The notes under the pieces: generated by a model
Seen by the model: only the letters and a program-made list of their open reading frames with translations
Database searches by the model: none
Told to the model about the DNA's origin: nothing
Program-made: the position numbers and the translations under genes
Assembly: GCF_037893015.1 (NCBI RefSeq)
Contig: NC_133660.1
Span: 288,645,078 to 288,709,077 of the forward strand
From: Macrotis lagotis
Lineage: Eukaryota > Chordata > Mammalia > Peramelemorphia > Peramelidae
Length of the DNA: 64,000 bases
Direction of reading: 5' to 3'
In this document: positions 60,443-64,000 of the stretch, piece after piece
Numbering within the stretch: position 1 is the first letter of the stretch
Layout of the letters: every line of letters starts with the position of its first letter

Positions 60443-60513
<71 letters not shown>
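60291..60513 (+). mobile_element. tRNA-derived marsupial SINE with (GAAA)n tail
   Basis: Well-preserved sense copy, 'tggctaggtggcgcagtgga', ending in a GAAA tetranucleotide run (about 60447-60513). A perfect 15-bp target duplication aaaaatctaacctac lies at 60276-60290 and 60514-60528. Confidence 0.95.
60447..60513 (+). repeat. (GAAA)n microsatellite
   Basis: Tandem GAAA units forming the SINE tail. They produce a spurious KERKKERK frame. Confidence 0.95.
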
Positions 60514-60514
<1 letters not shown>

Positions 60515-61042
60515 AAAATCTAACCTACCCTAGAGGAAAGTGGGGAGGAAAGGAAAGAAAGGGGAAGAAAAGACTGAAAATAGGGAAGGTGAAAGTAAAG
60601 TAAAACTTAAAGTTAAAAAGAAAAGTTAAAAGGGAAAAGGAGCAAAACACTGGTGAGGAAGGATAAGAACAAAGGTAAAAGAAAAGTACAAATGGAGAAA
60701 GATAGCATAGAAGAAAATACAGAGGTAGTCATCTTAACTATAAATGTGAATGGAATGAACTCTCCCATAAATTGGTAGCAGATAGCATAGTGAATTTATA
60801 AAAAATCAGAATATGTTGTTTACAAGAAGCATATTTGAAACAGAGAGATTCACAGATAGTAAAGATAAAATAGCAGAGCAAAACACATTACGCTTCAAAG
60901 AAACAAAAAATCAGAGGTAACAATTCAGATCTCAGAAAAAGCAATAGCCAGAATATATTTTATTAAACAGGATAAAGAAGGAAACTGCATTTTCTGAAAA
61001 GGTACCAATGGCAATGAAGTTATATCATTATGAAATATATAT

Positions 61043-61236
61043 GCACCACATGGGCCATCTCCAGTCGTCCTGTCTCATACCTGGCCACTGGTCTCTGGTG
61101 ACTCTGAAGGAGAAAGTGAGGCTGGTGACTCAGCACAGTATCCTACTCGATCAAATTTAATTCATGCACTTATCATGACATCAACTTCTTGATGCCATAG
61201 TCTTCTTTGAGAAAGAAGGACAAACATCATCATCAC
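61043..61236 (+). mobile_element. RTE-tailed (Mar1-like) SINE inside L1
   Basis: The fullest copy here: 'gccatctccagtcgtcctgt', 'gaaagtgaggctggtgactc' and 'cttctttgagaaagaaggac', then CATCATCATC. L1 sequence is continuous across it. Imperfect duplications caccacatggg/caccaagtggg flank it. Confidence 0.75.
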
Positions 61237-61689
61237 CAAGTGGGATAGAATCCAAATTCTTAGAGGAGAAGCTGAATGAATTACAAGGAGTCATAAGAAC
61301 AAAACTATGATATTAATGGACTTCAGCCTCCTTTTCATATAATGAAATGAATCTAACCACAAAATAAACAATAAGGAAGTTAAGAAGGTGAATAGAATCT
61401 TCAAAAATTTAACATTTGATAGAACTCTGAAGAAAACTGAATGAGTAAAGAAAGTAATATATCTTTTTCTCTTCAGTAACATGACATCTATATCATGTAC
61501 CCATTTTCACTTTATCTTTTTTTCTAGTTTCTAGTTTCTGTAAAAATACTTTACAATTTTCATAGAAATTTTTAAGTAATGAGTTCTTGTCCTAAAATTT
61601 AGTAACAGTGCTGCCACTCCCCTAACCCATTGTTGACTTTCCAGAGTAAATTCATTACATTTCAAGTCTGTCCATCCTGGATTAATTGC

Positions 61690-62045
61690 TTTTGAATCTC
61701 TAGGTCATTTTTTATTTTTCCAAATGATATTTTTATATTTTCTTACCCAATTGCATCTAATACCACTTTCAAACATTCTTTTTTAAATTTTGAGTTTCAA
61801 ATTTTCTCTTGCTCTCTGCCCACTCTATTACCTCTTTGAAAAGAAAATCAATTTCATATAGACTTTACATGTTCAGTCATGCAAAACTGATTTCCCTATT
61901 AGCTATGTTGCAAAAGAAAATACAAACAAAATACAAACATATAAAACAAACAAAAATAAGAGAAATTATAGAAATGTTGTAAAAGTAGGATTGGATCAAA
62001 GTTTGACTTCCATTGCTTCTTTCTCTTTAGGCATCTTTTCATTAA
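61690..62045 (-). mobile_element. L1 3' UTR, antisense
   Basis: 'ttttgagtttcaaattttct', 'gactttacatgttcagtcat' and 'catgcaaaactgatttccct' match the antisense L1 3' UTR also seen at 45540-45800. Confidence 0.5.
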
Positions 62046-62460
62046 AATCTTAGAACATTGAATTGTTGAGAATAGCTAAGTCATTCAAAGTTGAGTATCT
62101 TTAAATATTTCTGTTGCCTAACATCAAATGAATGATGGAATGACTTGCACATTATGTTGCACATAGTGGGAGAATATTGTGCAAAGTCATCTTTCTCATT
62201 ACCTCACCCGAAGATCTGATTGTCTGGGGAATAGAACTTTTGGGGACTTAGTAGAGGCCATGGAAATCCCTTGGTCTTTTGGATGTGGTTACTTAGAGCA
62301 TCATTAATTCAATCACTACAGGACGATTCCAATCTTTTTTCTTTCCTCTTCAAACTTCTCACAACATCTCTTCCTATGACTTAAGGTATTTCCTTCATAA
62401 TTCATTGACAGAAATATTAAGGTTACTTGCCAAAAAAGGTTTAATTTTTTCTTTTCGTTT
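62046..62460. other. No recognised gene
   Basis: Mixed AT-rich sequence with no long frame. It may include further L1 3' material. Confidence 0.35.
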
Positions 62461-62463
62461 TGC

Positions 62464-63395
62464 AGGAAGTCATCAAGGAAAACTGCCCTGATATCTTGGA
62501 ACCAGAGGGTAAAATTGTCATTGAAACAATCAATTGATCACCTCCTTAAATTGATCCCCAAATGAAAATGCCAAGGAACATTGTAGCCAAATTCCAAAAT
62601 TATTAGATCATGGAGAATATCCTGCAAGTGCCAGAAAGAACTAATTCAAATACCAAGGATACACAATCAGGATTACATATGAACTGACAGCATTAACATT
62701 AAAAGATCAAAAAGCCTAGAATATGATATTCTGGAAAGTAAGGGACCTTGGATTACAACCAAGAATCAACTTCCCAGAAAAAATGAGCATGCTTTTTCAG
62801 GGGAAAAGATGGACATTTAATAAAAAACAATGACTTTCAAACTTCTCTGATGAGAAGACTAGAATTAAAAAGAAATTTTTTTGGTTTTTGCAAAGCAGTG
62901 GGGTAAAGTGACTTGTCCAAGGTCACACAACTAAGTAAGTATTAAGTGTCAGAGACTGGATTTCAACTCAGGTCCTCCTGACTCCAGAGACAGTGCTATA
63001 TTTACAGCACCACCTAGCTGCCCCTGAACAGAGAACTTCATTTTCAAACAGGAGACTTAAGAGATACATGAAAATATATAGAGGGAAAAAAAAAGACCAC
63101 TTTTGAATAAGCTAGCTATAAATAATAAATACACTAATTGTAATCAGCATTAAGGAAGATTGTGATAACTCTTGAGAAATGTCACTTTATTGGATGAAGT
63201 ATAGTTAGCCTGAAGGTATAGATATATGTTGATTTTGATGAGATAATTTTTAAAAAGTTGAGATGTTAAAAAGGGGAATTATAATGAGACAAGAGAAAGG
63301 GAAAGGCAGAATGGAACAAATTACATCTCATAAAGAGTTGAAAGGATCTATTACAGTAGAGAAAAGGAAGGGAGGTATTGAGAACTGTTTGGATC
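62464..63395 (+). mobile_element. L1 ORF1 C-terminal part and spacer
   Basis: 'ttgtagccaaattccaaaat', 'tcaacttcccagaaaaaatg' and 'tttttcaggggaaaagatgg' correspond to the ORF1p RNA-binding and C-terminal domains (FQGKRW block). The spacer follows from about 63060. A SINE at 62875-63024 interrupts the end of ORF1. Confidence 0.7.
62875..63024 (-). mobile_element. tRNA-derived marsupial SINE, diverged
   Basis: Antisense copy from 'ggtttttgcaaagcagtggg' to 'caccacctagctgcccc', within L1 ORF1. Confidence 0.85.
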
Positions 63396-63908
63396 CTACT
63401 CAAAAAGTAAATTTAACCAACTGGAAAAGGAAACACAAAAACTAACTGAAGAAAATAAAATCTTAAAAATTATAATTGGACAAATAGAAACTGAAGATTC
63501 TATGAAATGCCAAGATTCTATCAAACAAAATTAAAAGCCTGAAAGAAATTAAAAAAAAAATTTGAAGTACCTTTTAGGAAAAACAAATGACAATTTATTG
63601 CTCTACACAAAGCCTATATTAAAAAAAAAAGGCTGGAAGTATCCTGTAAGTAATTATAATGTACAACTGTCCTCCTAAACTAGATCCAGAAAATAAAATA
63701 ATATTTGAAAGAATACACAGAATACCTCCAGAAAGAGATCCAAGAATAAAAGCTCCAAGGATCAACATCATCAAATTTCAGAATTCTCAACTAAGAAAGA
63801 AAATGATGAAAGTAGTCAAAAAGAATCAATTTAAAGACAAAGAAAGCAAATAAGAATTACTCAGAACTTATAAGCTTCAACATTAAAGGATCAGATGGCC
63901 TGGACTAT
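63396..63908 (+). mobile_element. L1 ORF1 fragment
   Basis: 63399-63535 encodes coiled coil (ENKILKIIIGQIETED). 63659-63853 reads IFERIHRIPPERDPRIKAPR, the conserved ORF1p RNA-binding block. Internal breaks separate the parts. A separate element from the one just upstream, since ORF1 order restarts. Confidence 0.75.
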
Positions 63909-64000
63909 GATTTTTTTTTAGGTTTTTGCAAGGCAATGGGGTTAAGTGACTTGCCCAAGGCCACACAGCTAGGTAATTATTAAGTGTCTGAGGTCAGATT
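63909..64000 (-). mobile_element. tRNA-derived marsupial SINE, cut by window end
   Basis: Antisense copy starting 'aggtttttgcaaggcaatgg' and running off the end of the window in the 'gtctgaggtcagatt' segment. Confidence 0.9.

Larger units (their letters stand above)
60050..61510 (+). mobile_element. L1 ORF1-ORF2 spacer and ORF2 endonuclease region
   Basis: Spacer (about 60050-60710), then the start of ORF2. 'gtcatcttaactataaatgtgaatgg' (in part) corresponds to the VNGMN-type endonuclease start. 'aatatgttgtttacaagaag' gives the CCLQE-like block, with CLQE altered. Two SINEs interrupt it (60291-60513 and 61043-61236). The frame is broken throughout. Confidence 0.75.

Noticed and set aside
60323-60523. 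Lys-Glu-Arg repeat protein
   Set aside because: Translation of the (GAAA)n tail of a SINE.

Overview
This window looks like AT-rich, repeat-dense nuclear DNA from a marsupial. At least eighteen copies of a tRNA-derived SINE that I associate with Australian marsupials are recognisable, along with L1, half-L1-like and RTE/BovB-type LINE pieces and RTE-tailed SINEs. A dasyurid-like species is my best guess, but it rests on remembered repeat consensus, not on a search. No CRISPR, operon or bacterial feature is present.

The only intact protein-coding genes I can support are three single-exon olfactory receptor (OR) genes of family 14 type: 5783-6742 (-), 37004-37981 (+) and 50206-51171 (-). Each lies in a related block of flanking DNA: unit A about 1590-9360, unit B about 35440-39840 and unit C about 43205-52830. 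A and C read the same way; B is inverted between them. All three genes have a matching splice-acceptor-like site 41-59 bases upstream of the chosen ATG, which fits the usual OR layout of upstream non-coding exon plus intronless coding exon. The genes are alternative odorant receptors, not partners in a pathway.

Region by region. 1-9.4 kb: unit A with OR gene 1, an L1 3' end and two SINEs. 9.4-17.4 kb: AT-rich DNA, LINE fragments and an antisense L1/half-L1 5' half. 17.4-22.15 kb: a relic of the 3' flank of an OR unit, split by an antisense L1 (12-bp target duplication) and by a processed HSPA8 pseudogene (14-bp target duplication). 22.15-28.6 kb: a sense L1 split by a half-L1-like element that itself holds a solo retroviral LTR. 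28.6-31.1 kb: an LTR-like block and further OR-unit relics in both orientations. 31.1-35.4 kb: an L1 3' end, mostly unassigned AT-rich DNA and a tail-to-tail SINE pair. 35.4-39.9 kb: unit B with OR gene 2. 39.9-43.2 kb: an RTE/BovB-type relic and older repeats. 43.2-52.8 kb: unit C with OR gene 3. 52.8-64 kb: SINEs, L1 pieces, a degenerate tandem repeat and nested SINE-in-L1 insertions.

I found no convincing undescribed system. The most informative signals are the alternating three-unit OR duplication with its shared acceptor, the multi-level nested transposon stack, and a degenerate ~55-70 bp tandem element seen in two places. Homologies were judged by eye; no alignment or database search was run.
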